This document shows positions 1 to 11,250 of a DNA stretch of 30,000 bases, in pieces. The first letter of the stretch is position 1; every line of letters begins with the position of its first letter. The translations under genes were made by a program, and so were the position numbers. This DNA comes from Eimeria necatrix (lineage: Eukaryota > Apicomplexa > Conoidasida > Eucoccidiorida > Eimeriidae): contig NW_013654845.1 in assembly GCF_000499385.1 (NCBI RefSeq), forward strand, positions 1 through 30,000, in the 5' to 3' direction. The notes under the pieces were generated by a model that made no database searches, had not been told where the DNA came from, and was given only the letters and a program-made list of their open reading frames with translations.

Positions 1-1790
1 CCGAAATATCACCCAAAGCCTGTTCCTCGAATTAAGTAGTCCATGCCAGCTACCAATCTCATCGTCACGCGTCGCGACTGTAGCGTCACTCACGCACCCA
101 AGCGCTCACGGCAACAATTAACAGGAAAACGTCCGCGGCAACGCCTCACCTGAACCTCCTAGTCAACAGCAGGGGCAGCGGGCATGGGCCAACCTCATTC
201 AATGCACGCTCCAGCCATCTACTCCTTCACGTGACTGAGCTCTGCTCACTTGCGTCAACAGTTATAGCGAAGCTTAGCACCGCGATGCCTCTAAAAGTCA
301 GATGACCGGTGTCCTCATCCACTCTGTCCGACTCTCCGGTGCAAAAGCAATACCTCATTTAACAAACCCGCACGCAGTCAAACACTGTTGCTGTCGACTT
401 CCTCAACACAGTCTTCACCCACTAGCTCCGACTGTCCAACACACAGCCCCAACAACCAGAACAACCGCAATAAGGCCCACATTACTGCGCACACACAAAT
501 CAAACTAGCCGCGGTCTGCATGATTGCGCATATATGCCGCTACTCCCAACAAACTTAGCTCCTGCCTCGCTGTCCAGCCTTCCCGTTTTGCCTAATGGTC
601 CTTCGCATTCTACGTGCTTCACATGCGTCTTCATTCATGCGGTATTCAGTGCAAAGGCGCCAGCGTGCCTTACCAAGCATTGCACAGAGCCTTCTCCAAA
701 ACAACACCGGCAAGCCATTTCCTCAGTTGACTTGTCGATGCCAGTAGCCAACCTCACTAACGCGTCAAAAACGCAGCGCCACTCACACGCCCAAATGCTA
801 GCCTCGACAGTTAAAAGTAAGACTTCCGTAACAACAGCAACCCTGAACTACCTAGTCAGCAGCAACAGCCCACATGAGCGCACCTTATTCAATGCATTCT
901 CCAGCAGCCGCCTTTTTTACCGGACTAACTCCCCATTGCTTGCTTCCATAGATACAGCAAAGCTCAGCACTGCTGCGCCTCCAAAACTCAGACAAACATC
1001 GGCCTCATCCACACCGTCCGACGTTCGACTACAACAGCAATATCTCATTCCAGAAGGCCGCAGGCAGTCAAACGCTGCTGGTGTACGTGCCCTAACATAA
1101 TATCCACGCACTGGCTGTTTCACCCAACAGACTTGCCTTGTAGCACAAACAGGCATTCTAAAGTCTGGGCTACCAGTCATAGACAAAACAGGTATACCAG
1201 GGCCTGCATCAGTGAGCACAAACTCTGTTAGTCCTAATGAACTGGAACAACTCCTGCATCGATGGCCCAAACTCCCGCCTGTCACAATGCATTTTTGCCC
1301 TTGTGTCCAAACACTTGAATCAATGAACGGGACCTCAACAGTGTGCCTTTCCAAGCCCTGTCAATATCCATCTCCCGAAGCATCATCCAGGAACAGTTCA
1401 TCGGTATCGCTCTTCGTTACCAGCTAGCAATCTCACCGTCACAGGTCGCGAACGCAACATTAGTCACACCACCAAACACTAGCACCGACGCGTGGGCGTC
1501 TGGTCCGAAGCGAGGGGATTTTCCAAAATTTTCCTTGCAGCATCATTTTTGTTCACCAGGACCAGGGAAGCACTGCCAACAACTTCGCTGCGATATCCGT
1601 TTTCAGCACAGCAAAGTAGCGACGCTTCTGCCGCTCGTTGCCAGGCACTCAGATGTTCGTACCATTTCATAGCTTTCATGACGCTTCTAGAGGTCACGAA
1701 TTTATGTAGCCATGTGGCGCCGCAACAGTATGCCTCTGCCCGTTAATCATTTGGATACAGATTTTAACGTCAACACGGGTGCATTGTACA
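1..1790 (-). repeat. Diverged ~680 bp tandem duplication, three copies, with exon-like minus-strand frames
   Basis: Three degenerate copies of one unit begin near 46, 738 and 1420 on the plus strand. All open with a form of 'tgccagctaccaatctca', and the spacing is about 680-690 bp. A second anchor, 'gtgccttaccaagc' near 664, recurs near 1342. On the minus strand copies 1 (about 400 to 230) and 2 (about 1090 to 917) translate alike: FDCVR..MRYCFC...SDRVDEDTG aligns with FDCLR..MRYCCC...SDGVDEADV, followed by AVLSFA in both. Both frames stop soon after a GT donor-like site (gtgaag, gtaaaa), as exons would. Copy 1 has an in-frame stop. Copy 3 (about 1780 to 1480) is weaker. I read this as tandemly duplicated exons of a decaying or unresolved gene on the minus strand. 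I do not recognise the family. Confidence 0.55.
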
Positions 1791-3440
1791 CCCGTAAGTC
1801 ATTTACTGCAGTCTATTGCCATAAGGGTATCAAGCGAAAATTACGCGCGTGTGTCCCTGCCTACCGCGAAGTACACTTGTGGAAAAGAACACGTTTCTGT
1901 CTGTTTTGCCGAATTCGCTCACCATGAGCATTCGGTCGGCGAAAAATCTAATGCACTTCAGCAGTATGTTTCCTTCTACTGCTCCCCCTATTCACGTTGC
2001 TCTCACTAGTTGCGTCTATTCTCTTATAACCCGCCGCAACAAATCAGAGAAGTCCCAAGCAGTAGTTTCAGCAACCCCTTTTCACAGAACCGTTAAAAAA
2101 GGCTTTACTCCGAGCAGGCAGTTACCACCACTTCGAGCATTAGCATGGCAACGAAAGCCGTAGCACCTTGCTGGACCTCCTGTGATGTTGTCAGTGTAAG
2201 GCCTTGAGAATAGTGGACCTACTGGTAAGTTGACGTTACACCGGCTACAAGAGGCAGCCTCAACAAACTGAGATCAAAAGGCCAATAACCCAGCATTCTA
2301 AACGTGAATCGACACAACTTTCGGCGTCTTTAGATCTCCAACTTACTAATTGGTGCAGTTTGGTAAAGTCTACCACTGCAGTCTCATGGAATCTTCACAA
2401 GCATTTCATTTTTTGAGCAGCTCGCTGTATAGACTACCCAAGACCTTATTTGGTCAATGGAAGTCGTAATGTTTTACGCACATGCAAACTTTTCAGAAGT
2501 GGCTCATTTGTGCAGTTTCAGTCAAACAGGAAACCATGCAATGGCGCGCAGTCTTGCCCACGCATTTATGAATGAATTTTACATTCTACTGCACCTGAGT
2601 TTCTATCTGCCTAGCCCGCGTTTGTTAGCTCTATTCGTGCTTCTTCCAGAAAGGTGAGTTTTAGATAAATGCAACAGTGGGACCGCTGCAACTGCTTTGC
2701 TTAAAATTACCTTTTTGCGGTGTGGATCCACAAGCAATCATGTGGTGTTTGTAAAACCTATGGGATATGTGACTCTGCAGAGCAGTTGTTTTGCCTGTAA
2801 CGTTTTTCCTGCATCAGGATGCTTTTCGTGTCGTCAAGCAGGTCCAAGCCTTCACAGTCAAGCAGACATGCCGCTCTAGGTCAGAACTTCTGCTGCCTAC
2901 ATCGGTGTTAGTTTGGAAGTTTGTTCACATGTGCACGCAATGTACATTTTCCGCTGGGTGTCCTGGGGACATAAAATCTTTGGGAAGGACTGCGGGTCAA
3001 GAGAGCCGATGCACAACAGACGACGCTTACAGCCTACAAGAACGAAGGTCAGGCTTCTTCATCGGCAGTCGATGTCTCTGGGGAGCAAGCAGGCGCAACG
3101 CCAACCCACGCAAACATAGTCCAGGTGTCCAGATCCGTAGTAACCAACAAACGATGCCGCTTCTTTCAACAGCAAGTACTGCCTCCGTACTCGTAGCAAG
3201 CGCAGCTTATTTTCCATTGCAGGGAATTGGTGGAAAGCACCGGTCATGGAGGTTCAAGACACCCCTTAGCCCCCATTATTACAAAGAACAAGAATTTTTC
3301 TTTCGCTACAAAAATTCTTCGCGGAATGCACAAAATTCCCCGTTTGGTATCTTGGCAAACACAGAAGCCCCTCACATTCCCTGTAGTAAACAAGACTGCC
3401 CTCCCCTTGCTCAGCTCCAACTAGCTGAAACGAAAAAGGC
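1791..3440. other. Repeat-poor stretch, no gene recognised
   Basis: No reading frame here has family resemblance or a convincing exon chain on either strand. The base composition is balanced and there are no triplet arrays. The longest open frame (2791-3510, plus) looks like chance: its composition is unremarkable and it runs over the duplicated modules that follow. An exon of an unresolved minus-strand gene could lie here unseen. Confidence 0.4.
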
Positions 3441-3935
3441 GATGTACTCATATAAATGCCTTCATCATGATGACCAACAGCTGGGAACGCACATTGCAGA
3501 CTCCCTATAAATACTCTGAAAGGCACACTATAGACGCACCATGAAGTCTACGTGTGTAAGCCAGATTATATCCAGTATCTTCCAGAGCTTCATCGAATCC
3601 ACGGTGATATGCTCGCTCACACCCCAAGCCTGCAAAATTTATGTCCCGGTCTAGAGCAATTTTCAATTTAGAGTGCGTCGATACACGCGATGTGCTCATA
3701 TAAATGTTTTCACCATTATGACCAATAGCCGAAAGCGTACGTTGCAGACCTCTCGCAAATGTTCCCGAAAGTACACTACAGGCCCACTATTAAGCTTGTA
3801 CATGTAAGCCAGACGATATCCAGTATCTTCTCCACCTTCAAATGATCCACGACGGTGTGTTCGCTCACACCCCATGTCTGCAAAATTCACATCCTTGTCA
3901 AGTAATGCCAATTTGGAGGGCATTGACGCCCAACC
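3441..3935 (-). repeat. Two ~250 bp tandem copies with conserved minus-strand reading frame
   Basis: Copy A (3441-3689) and copy B (3690 to about 3935) both start with 'gatgtactcatataaatg' or a one-base variant, and they stay alignable for about 240 bp. On the minus strand the copies encode DRDINFAGLGCER and DKDVNFADMGCER, then EDTGYNLAY and EDTGYRLAY. Many differences between the copies are at third codon positions or conservative. Both carry 'ttttgcag', an acceptor-like site, just before the GCER codons. Copy A has an in-frame TAG where copy B has CGA. The modules lie about 0.5 kb downstream, on the same strand, of the membrane-protein frame ending at 4466, so they could be exons or remnants of that gene or a relative. 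The function is unknown. Confidence 0.5.
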
Positions 3936-3965
3936 GTGAACAGCCATGGCCACTTCTGTCATCAA

Positions 3966-4465
3966 ACTACCGCAACTTTACTTTTCCAGGCAATCCGTAG
4001 TCTCGAGACAAAGTCGCACTTGACGCTGCGCATTTGGTCGCCAAAATGACTAAAACCTCCTACAGTTTGAAAACTGATGCATTTTCCTTCATTTTTCGCT
4101 GCGCATCATTGTGCTCAGGGGCTATGCACATTCTATGACCTCCCTTATCTTCCCCAGTGCAAATCAGCGTTGGTGCTCCTTCCTTCATTCGCCGAACGCT
4201 GAGCTCCTTATCCTCTTCAGGATAGCTTCAGCATTTCAGGCAGGAACTGAATGAGCACATGCCAGCACGATCACTGTGTAGATGGCATTGTTATTTAGGC
4301 ACTTTTGCCCGTGTGAAATGTCTTTCAGATCCCAAGAGTCCACGAATGTCCCACGCACCGTGGGGCACGTGCTCTGTATGCCTTGCCTCCTGCATGCTCG
4401 ACGACAAGCATATCCGTAAACAACCTCAGACCACAATAAACAATTCGCATGCTCGATATCGAACC
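3966..4465. other. No gene recognised; possible intronic or 3' sequence
   Basis: Between the duplicated modules and the membrane-protein frame there are only short open frames. The minus frame 4493-4236 has no recognisable motif. If the membrane-protein gene is spliced, this stretch would hold intron and small exons. Confidence 0.3.
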
Positions 4466-5089
4466 TCAAGTTGTTGTTGAGACAAGGGTACAAACCTCAA
4501 ACTCGATTGAGCACATTGCTTGATGTGCTTCTGTGCCAATGGTTGAAGAACTGCGCGAAGTTGTATAGTTACGATACCTGCCACATCCCGTTAAAGGGAC
4601 GTCGCCACCTTCTTTGCTGCAAGTTGAAGGCCCAGTTGTGTGGCTTGACGACATCCCGGTAAGCCGACTTACATGACAGTTAGGAGGAAAATGATTTCCG
4701 TCGTCTCCCAGGCGTCTTGCTGCTGCTGCAGAGCTTGGTCGCTTTTGGTGAACTTGATGGCACACTAACACTAAAAATATCACAGCTACAGCAGCTGCGA
4801 GCAGGCTGATTGCGAAGGTATCCTGATACCGCCTCTGCGACTTCCAGAAACGTGGCGATCTAGGTGTCGCCGAACTCGGGTCTAGATGCTGTGAGAAATT
4901 TTTCATGCCTTCATGAAAGAAGAAGCTGAGGCGGTGAATGCGTAAAATATCTGACAGCGTGGGATCAAGCGTGGGGTCACCAGATCCCTCTGAATGCTTG
5001 GCACTCTCTGCAGTGGCTGATGTGAGGATCAGCAAAAAAAACGAAAGCTGCCGATACTGAAATCCTTTGTAATATGCTCTGCGCCCCAT
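4466..5089 (-). CDS. Putative signal-anchored single-pass membrane protein (hypothetical), 3' end uncertain
   Basis: The frame from the ATG at 5089 to the TGA at 4466 gives 207 residues. The frame stays open further upstream, but this ATG starts a basic stretch (MGRRAYYKGF) leading into a hydrophobic segment (about residues 15-28) ending in SATAES, a plausible signal peptide. A second, strong hydrophobic segment lies at about 91-111 (TFAISLLAAAVAVIFLVLVC). It is followed by a basic, Ala-rich tail with ARRLGDDG. A signal or signal-anchor with a membrane span and a following RRL-type motif resembles many unassigned Eimeria proteins; that comparison is from memory. A strong donor (gtaagt, plus 4667-4672) falls after FPPNCH (residue 139). 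The real gene may therefore splice there, leaving a first exon of 5089-4673 in phase 0 and further exons to the left, for example one opening after 'caacttgcag'. The function is unknown. Confidence 0.4.
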   Translation of the reverse strand: MGRRAYYKGFQYRQLSFFLLILTSATAESAKHSEGSGDPTLDPTLSDILRIHRLSFFFHEGMKNFSQHLDPSSATPRSPRFWKSQRRYQDTFAISLLAAAVAVIFLVLVCHQVHQKRPSSAAAARRLGDDGNHFPPNCHVSRLTGMSSSHTTGPSTCSKEGGDVPLTGCGRYRNYTTSRSSSTIGTEAHQAMCSIEFEVCTLVSTTT

Positions 5090-5625
5090 TGCTTGTAGTA
5101 CTGTCTGCTGAAAAACTTTATTTGCAGCAGGGCCAACTGCCGGCGACCCACGACAAGACTTCCGTTCCCAGTTGTGTGGAAGAAAGCCAGAGCGGACGGG
5201 ATTGTAAAGCCAGTGGAAAACCAAAAAGGGCATTAAAAGCCGCTCAAGTCTGCACTTGTATACTGAAAAATTGTTCATGTGGTGTCTAACTCTTCCTGGA
5301 TGAGCCCAGGGGCCAGCCACATTGCTGTAGTTTCTGCGGCGGCAACCACAGCCGGGGCGGAGTGGTGGGCTGCATGGGGCCATTTGGTCCATTTGCCTAG
5401 TTGAATTGGAGTGAATGAGTCTTTTCCAATCATCTGAATGGTTTGGCAGTGGCTGCAGCTCGCCTTGCCTTCCATATTTTAACTATAGCCACTGTCCAAG
5501 TCTGGACGCGTCAGAAGGCAGCAATGGATTGTGGAACTTCCACGGTTGCGCCTGGCTTCGCAGGCAGTTTCTTTCACGCTAAAAATTGATTGTTGTGAGA
5601 CAATGCTTGAATTTGCATAGGGTCT
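5090..5625. other. Upstream flank of the minus-strand membrane protein; nothing else recognised
   Basis: No supported feature. The minus frame continues open upstream to about 5392 but contains no initiator that fits a secretory N-terminus better than the one at 5089. Confidence 0.3.
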
Positions 5626-7200
5626 GTGAGCTTGTTAGTCAGTCGCTTCCCTGGTCACTCAGTCACTCAGGATCGGGAACGAAAAGTGCACTCTGCGCCG
5701 CCGAGATTATATGACTTAAAAATTGCTCTAGCAAAGTTCAGACAGAGAAGTCTGAATGTTGTGGATGAGGATAGTGTATATCTGCATTCACGAACAATGC
5801 TAAGACTTGTGATTTGGCGCGCAGCCCAACATGTCTGGGCTAATGGAGAGGGATTTGGTGCAGAGACTAACCCAGAGAGAATCACTGTAACATTCTTTGA
5901 TTGTTGGCTCAGAAGCGAAAGTATCAATATGTGTGGCTAAATACATTATGGCTGCAACGCATTCACGAGGTAACAGGGATCTTGTTTCCCACGTGGGAAG
6001 ATTCGCGAAGTAGGGGAAGTCTGGCTACCGGCGGAGATTTGAAAAGAGAAATACTTACACGTTTAACTTCTCCAGTTGCTTTTGGACTGATCTCAGGGAT
6101 CAAAATACACGCGATTTGGTGCATCAAGGAGTTGGTAATGCGCTTGAAAGTATGTACGAGACAGGGTGTCGCGTCACCAGCTGACTCAAATGTTCCTACT
6201 GCGTTTTGCGACAGTTTCGTGGAAATGCTTAGTTTTTCATGATCTGCTTATAAGTAGATTTTGCGAGACTACTTTGGACGCTGCACCTATGGGGCTCATC
6301 GGCTGCTCGTCCTCATGAGTCAATAATCGACGTAACAACTGGACGGCAGCAAAACTTCATTTCAGGTGGACTTGATGGATGCAGGCCTTCAAACTGCACC
6401 GTCTTGTGATTTACTCAGCCACAAGCGTACTGCAAAGCGCCTTAACCGAGCAAAGAAATGGCCTTGAGAGTTCATTGCACACTACGGCACAAAGAGAAAT
6501 AAAGAGTGTGGGAATGCAGGGCTCTGTGAGTGGATAGTCCCTGCAGATCCCAGAGCAAAGTCGAGACTTCGTGCATGGCGCTGACCTGAAAACAAACAGA
6601 AGCTCTGTGCACGCTGTCACTTCCTTTAAAGATTCCTAAGTTCCATTTTCGTCATCCAGAGCTGCTAGTTCTCCCATTAGAGCATCGCTATTTTTAGAGC
6701 TGTTCCTCCTACAGATGAAACATTGGAATTGCTGCAGCCGGTGATAAGAATTCACGTGGTCACCTTGCTGGGCTTGATGCACATGTGAGAGAGTACCCAG
6801 AAACACGTATCTGTGGTCAGCCGCTCATACTGCAGCACTTAACGGGTTCGATGTCTGCTTCTGAAATGGACAATTTGTAAGAACCGAAGAGTCCTCACCG
6901 GAGCTGTCAGAAGAACAGAGATTCCTAAGCTTAGAAGCAGACCTTCCGGAAGCAATAACTAAGGACCCTCCTACTCCGCTTGGGAGACTCGATCACCAGG
7001 CGCCCTCCCCAGCATCTGGAAGCGTGAGTATATCAGCTAACAATAAGAACACTGTCCAGCGCTTTACTATTGTGTTGAAACCCCAACGGGGAATATTGCT
7101 GAGTGAGGAATCCGGCAAATCTCTTCCAATGCATCCAAAACCCGTAAAGCATGAAAAAAGCAGCCTCAAGAGGGCTCTTTTAGAAACTTGGTAGTTTCGT
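5626..7200 (+). other. Possible coding exons, unassembled
   Basis: Several plus-strand stretches have protein-like composition and acceptor- or donor-like edges, but I cannot join them. (a) 5626-5940 encodes a 104-residue frame with VVDEDSVYLHSRTMLRLVIW in the middle. (b) 5901-6242 overlaps it in another frame. (c) Around 6365-6465 lies VDLMDAGLQTAPSCDLLSHK, preceded by 'ttcag'. (d) Around 6715-6786 lies ETLELLQPVIRIHVVTLLG, bounded by 'cctacag' and 'gtgaga'. (e) Around 6880-7020 lies an acidic stretch with EESSPELSEEQRFLSLEADL, ending at a strong 'gtgagt' donor. They may belong to one multi-exon gene or be chance. No family is recognised. Confidence 0.2.
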
Positions 7201-9800
7201 TTCACCAATATAAGACTGGATTCACGGCGATACGGCAAGAAGATGATTGGTTAGCTGCCAGGCCTAACTTTGCCGCAATTGTTGTAACTGTAGAGCACTG
7301 TGGTTATGAGCGACGGGGTGCTGGTTAACCAGAGGTTCTAAAGTAGGTTCTGTATCCTGTCACAAAATTAAATACTACGAAAGACGGCAAGAACTGAGGG
7401 GACGGGATGCAACACATCGTTGTAGCTCTAGTGAAGGGCTTCGGATTGCGCAGTCGTCAGGGGAACAGATGAGTCATTAAGCTGCTTTTTCGGGAAACTA
7501 CCTAGGGATTTATGCATGACAGTCCCAAAGGGTGTTGTGCCTATCACTACAATGTTGCTCCAGCGCAACCCCATAAGGCTGTAACATTTATTATTCCACA
7601 CATAGGGCATTATTGGAGAGCTTATAGCCACGAGAACCAGGCTCTTGCAACAGATTTAGCCTAGAGTGTTTGAGGGGAAAACCAGGGATCGAGGCTAGCC
7701 GTGTCACGTGTACAGCCTGCGAGCACAGACGCATGCTGAGGGGCATCAAAGACCTCGGGAAGGCCAGGCCTTTGGGGTTTTTTGACATTTTTGGACTTGG
7801 AAGTACCTATGTAGTGGGGGGAAAAACGATATAGGAGTGGAGAGAGGCCGCGCTCACCACAAAAGGCCAAGCAGTACGGGCTTTCTGGCTTGCACATGGA
7901 AGTCTTGAGCTAGCCCTCAGGGAGAGATGCAAAAAGGCCCTGCACGAGACAGGTCACAGAGAGAGCGAAAGGAAGCTACAGTCGATGGGCGGAACAACGC
8001 GAAGAGGTGCGGCCCCAATAAGAGTTCAGGAAAAAAAGTCAAACGAGCCCCATGAGTGTCAAGAAACAGGGCAATGAGCAAACACCATGTTAGTTGCGTA
8101 GCCGCCGTTCGGCTGCTTGCATGTTGCTCGCCAGTCAAAGTGTGGCTGTTGACCAGCACTCCGTTCAAGTTCATGTATGCTCACGTGAAAGAGTTCCATT
8201 TTTCTGGAACATTATTTCGGCAATCTTTTTGTTTGCTGAGGCCCTGGAGAGAAAGAAAACCAGACAACTTCCTCGAGAAACCTGAAAAGACGTGGGGGAA
8301 TTTGGCGGTGTGCCAAAGTCTATCCTGCATTCGGCAGACGTACGGCGCAGGTTAATGCAGCAAAGTGTCTTAAGAGTCTGTATTTAATGAGATATTAGAC
8401 AAGCGTTTGAAGGAACGAGCACAAGCATTGTAAATGATAATCATGGTAGGAGCTAATAAGGCGGCTGAGGGTTGACCTGGGCATTTTTGACGGGGCCTGC
8501 GACCATAGAAAACTTCCCCAAACAGGACCTGTCTGTTTGGACCTTTTTCAGTGTATAATGACGTCTTCAGTGAGTTGCCTTACTTAGCCAGTTGGTTGCC
8601 TGAAGCGGGTTCTACCTTTTGTAGAAATTCTGGGAACCCCCTTTCCCACAATGTTTCAGGGTGGAAGCAGAAGTGTCGCGGTTCATTTTGAATCAAGAGA
8701 CAGAATGTTGATTCCCTTACACACCACCTGATACGTATTATACACAACTAGCTCAGCTGCAATAGTTATGGGGGCTAGGACCGCATTGTTGCACTCACAT
8801 GCAACACGGGCAGGCCTCCTTCCTTGTGGTCGGCACGGCGTTAAAAAAATCCTACTAGACCTAAGAAACTGAAATCTTCACTAAATGAATTTTGGCGTTG
8901 CGGGGGATTCATGTTCAAACTGAGACGGGCGAGTCGCGAGAGTTCCGTTAAATGACAAGCGCTGGTGGCGTTTCCCGTTGGGTTAGCAGCTAGCAGCAGT
9001 TCTCTTGCATAGAGCACTGTTCGATGCAATTAAATAATTGGATATGCACGTGGATAGAAGTAACTTTCAATGGAGGCGGACTCATTTTGAATTCATTTTC
9101 ACTGCTACGGTCTCCCTCCCATGTCCATCAGTGTTTGCAGAATATAACGGGAACTACCTCTCCGCCCTCTGGCTTGAAATGCTTCACTTACATTTTGAAC
9201 ACAGTAGTGCATTTCGGCGGGCCTCAAACCTTGCTGGACTGGATTAATAACTAGACTGGCGTTCAAGTCTGTGACTCCATCCGGCCACTCTCCAGTTGCT
9301 AGGGGCCCCACTGCGAAACTCGCTGGTGCTGCCTCCCAAATATTTGCTAAAAAAACACTAATTACTCATCAAATAAACTAGGACAACACAGCGTTCTCGC
9401 TGCAGCCATCAGTAGCCGCATAGTTGGGTCCAACACGGCGTGCCCAAGTAGTTCAGTGGATACTGGCTAAGATATGATTAGCATCAAATTGTTTGACAGA
9501 ACTCTCTGTGAAACTGATGACCTGGGAGATTGATTTGTTACAGTAATGTGTGAAGCGCTAGACTTGAAGTTGCCTCGCAGAAGGCCCCGGTTCCGCATGC
9601 AAGCACAGTTGGAGCCTGCCTTCGTGGAGTTTTAATATAAAGTTTGGCCGTTCCCTTCGTCTAATCTTCTTTTTTTGTGTTATTTTATTAAGCTGGCCGG
9701 CCCACGAATCCCTTACCCAGAAAATTTCAGTCACATTTGTCCCCAGCCCCCATGCGCATGCATGTGCAGCAGTGCCGAGGCTCAGTGCTGAACTGGAGGG
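7201..9800. other. Repeat-poor intergenic stretch; nothing recognised
   Basis: Only short frames without family resemblance on either strand. The right edge holds the presumed promoter and 5' leader of the CWF19-like gene starting at 9801. A short T-rich run lies at 9668-9676. There are no triplet arrays, in contrast to everything to the right. Confidence 0.35.
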
Positions 9801-10249
9801 ATGGTTCGGGTGCTTCTTTGCGGCGAAGTCCGCGGGAGGGTCAGAGAGCTGCACAGAGTGCTGCAGCAGCTGCAGAACAAGGGGCCCTTTGACTTCGCGG
9901 TCTGCACAGGGTCCTTCTTTGCAGATCCGCAAGACTCGAAGGCGGGAGCTGCATGCAAGGACTCTTCAACACAAGTGGTGAAGTGTGAAAGCCCAGACTT
10001 CCCCGAAAAGGCAAACCAAAATGACGTGGCACAGGCTATCCGTGCTGAACTCTCGCAGCAATTCGCAACGGGCTTCGCAGAGCTGCAGCACTGCTGCAGC
10101 TCCCTTCCCCTCCCCCTGTACATCCTCGACAAGGCCGCGAGCGATTGCGCCCAGAGACTGAGTGCTCGGATGGGCCGGGGAGGCTCTGCAGTGGCTATTA
10201 GGAGCGGGGAAGCGGCTCCTGAGAGGGCCGTAAAAGAGGAATCTGCTGC

Positions 10250-10280
<31 letters not shown>

Positions 10281-10568
10281 AGGCCTGCAGCAGCCGCTGA
10301 CAGCCCTTCTGGAAACGTTTCTGAGGCTCTAGGGGAGAAAAATGGTCAAGATGAAGAGAAAAATGGAATTAAATCAAATGAACTTTCACCTGCACAGCCG
10401 GAGGCGCCTCCACGTGCTCCCGGGTGTACGTACTCCCCGTTGCAGCTGCTGGACAACGTGTGGCTGCTAGGTGGCGCTGGTGTTGCTCAGCTGGAGGGCC
10501 TCAATGTTGCCTTTTACAGTGGGCAGCAGAATGCTGAATCTCCCTGCTGCAACTCCAATGGATCCAAT

Positions 10569-10613
<45 letters not shown>

Positions 10614-11139
10614 GAAAACGGCACGGCCGGAGCCAAGTTTATCTCGAGCCTTCTAGATGGATGGGGAGGCTTCAGGGACTTCAGAGGCAGCACAGACCTC
10701 TTCGTGACAACTGAGCCCTTGCTGGGAATGTTTGACGGGCTACCCCCGGGGGTGGCGCCAGCGCCGTTTACCCAGCAGCAGCAGCAGGAGCCGCAGCAGC
10801 AGCAGCAGGAGCCGCAGCAGCAGCAGCAGGAGCCGCAGCAGCAGCAGCAGGGGCCGCAGCAGCAGCAGCAGGGTGAGCATGCTGGCCTAGATAGTAATGT
10901 TGCGAAGAAAGAGGCAGCGGCTCACTCGGAGTCTTCTGAATTTCATTTTCGCTTGTGGGTCATTCTTTATTAGTTCGGAATGCCAAGTGGCTTTTAAGAC
11001 TTGAGTTAAATATTTTCACCACTTTTAATCTGCTGCCAACACCTGCAGCACATGCCTTTTGTTTTGCTGCTTTGTTGCGCTGCTGTGGCGTGGCGGGGTG
11101 TTTTGTTCGCCGCTAGTCCCGCTGCTGTAGCTGCTGCTG

Positions 11140-11173
<34 letters not shown>

Positions 11174-11208
11174 TTGAAACCTTCTGGCCCGCGGTGACTC
11201 TGCGATGG

Positions 11209-11250
<42 letters not shown>

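Noticed and set aside
1..9700. Retrotransposon or transposase remnants in the repeat-poor half
   Set aside because: No reverse transcriptase, integrase or transposase motif and no long terminal repeats were seen in any frame.
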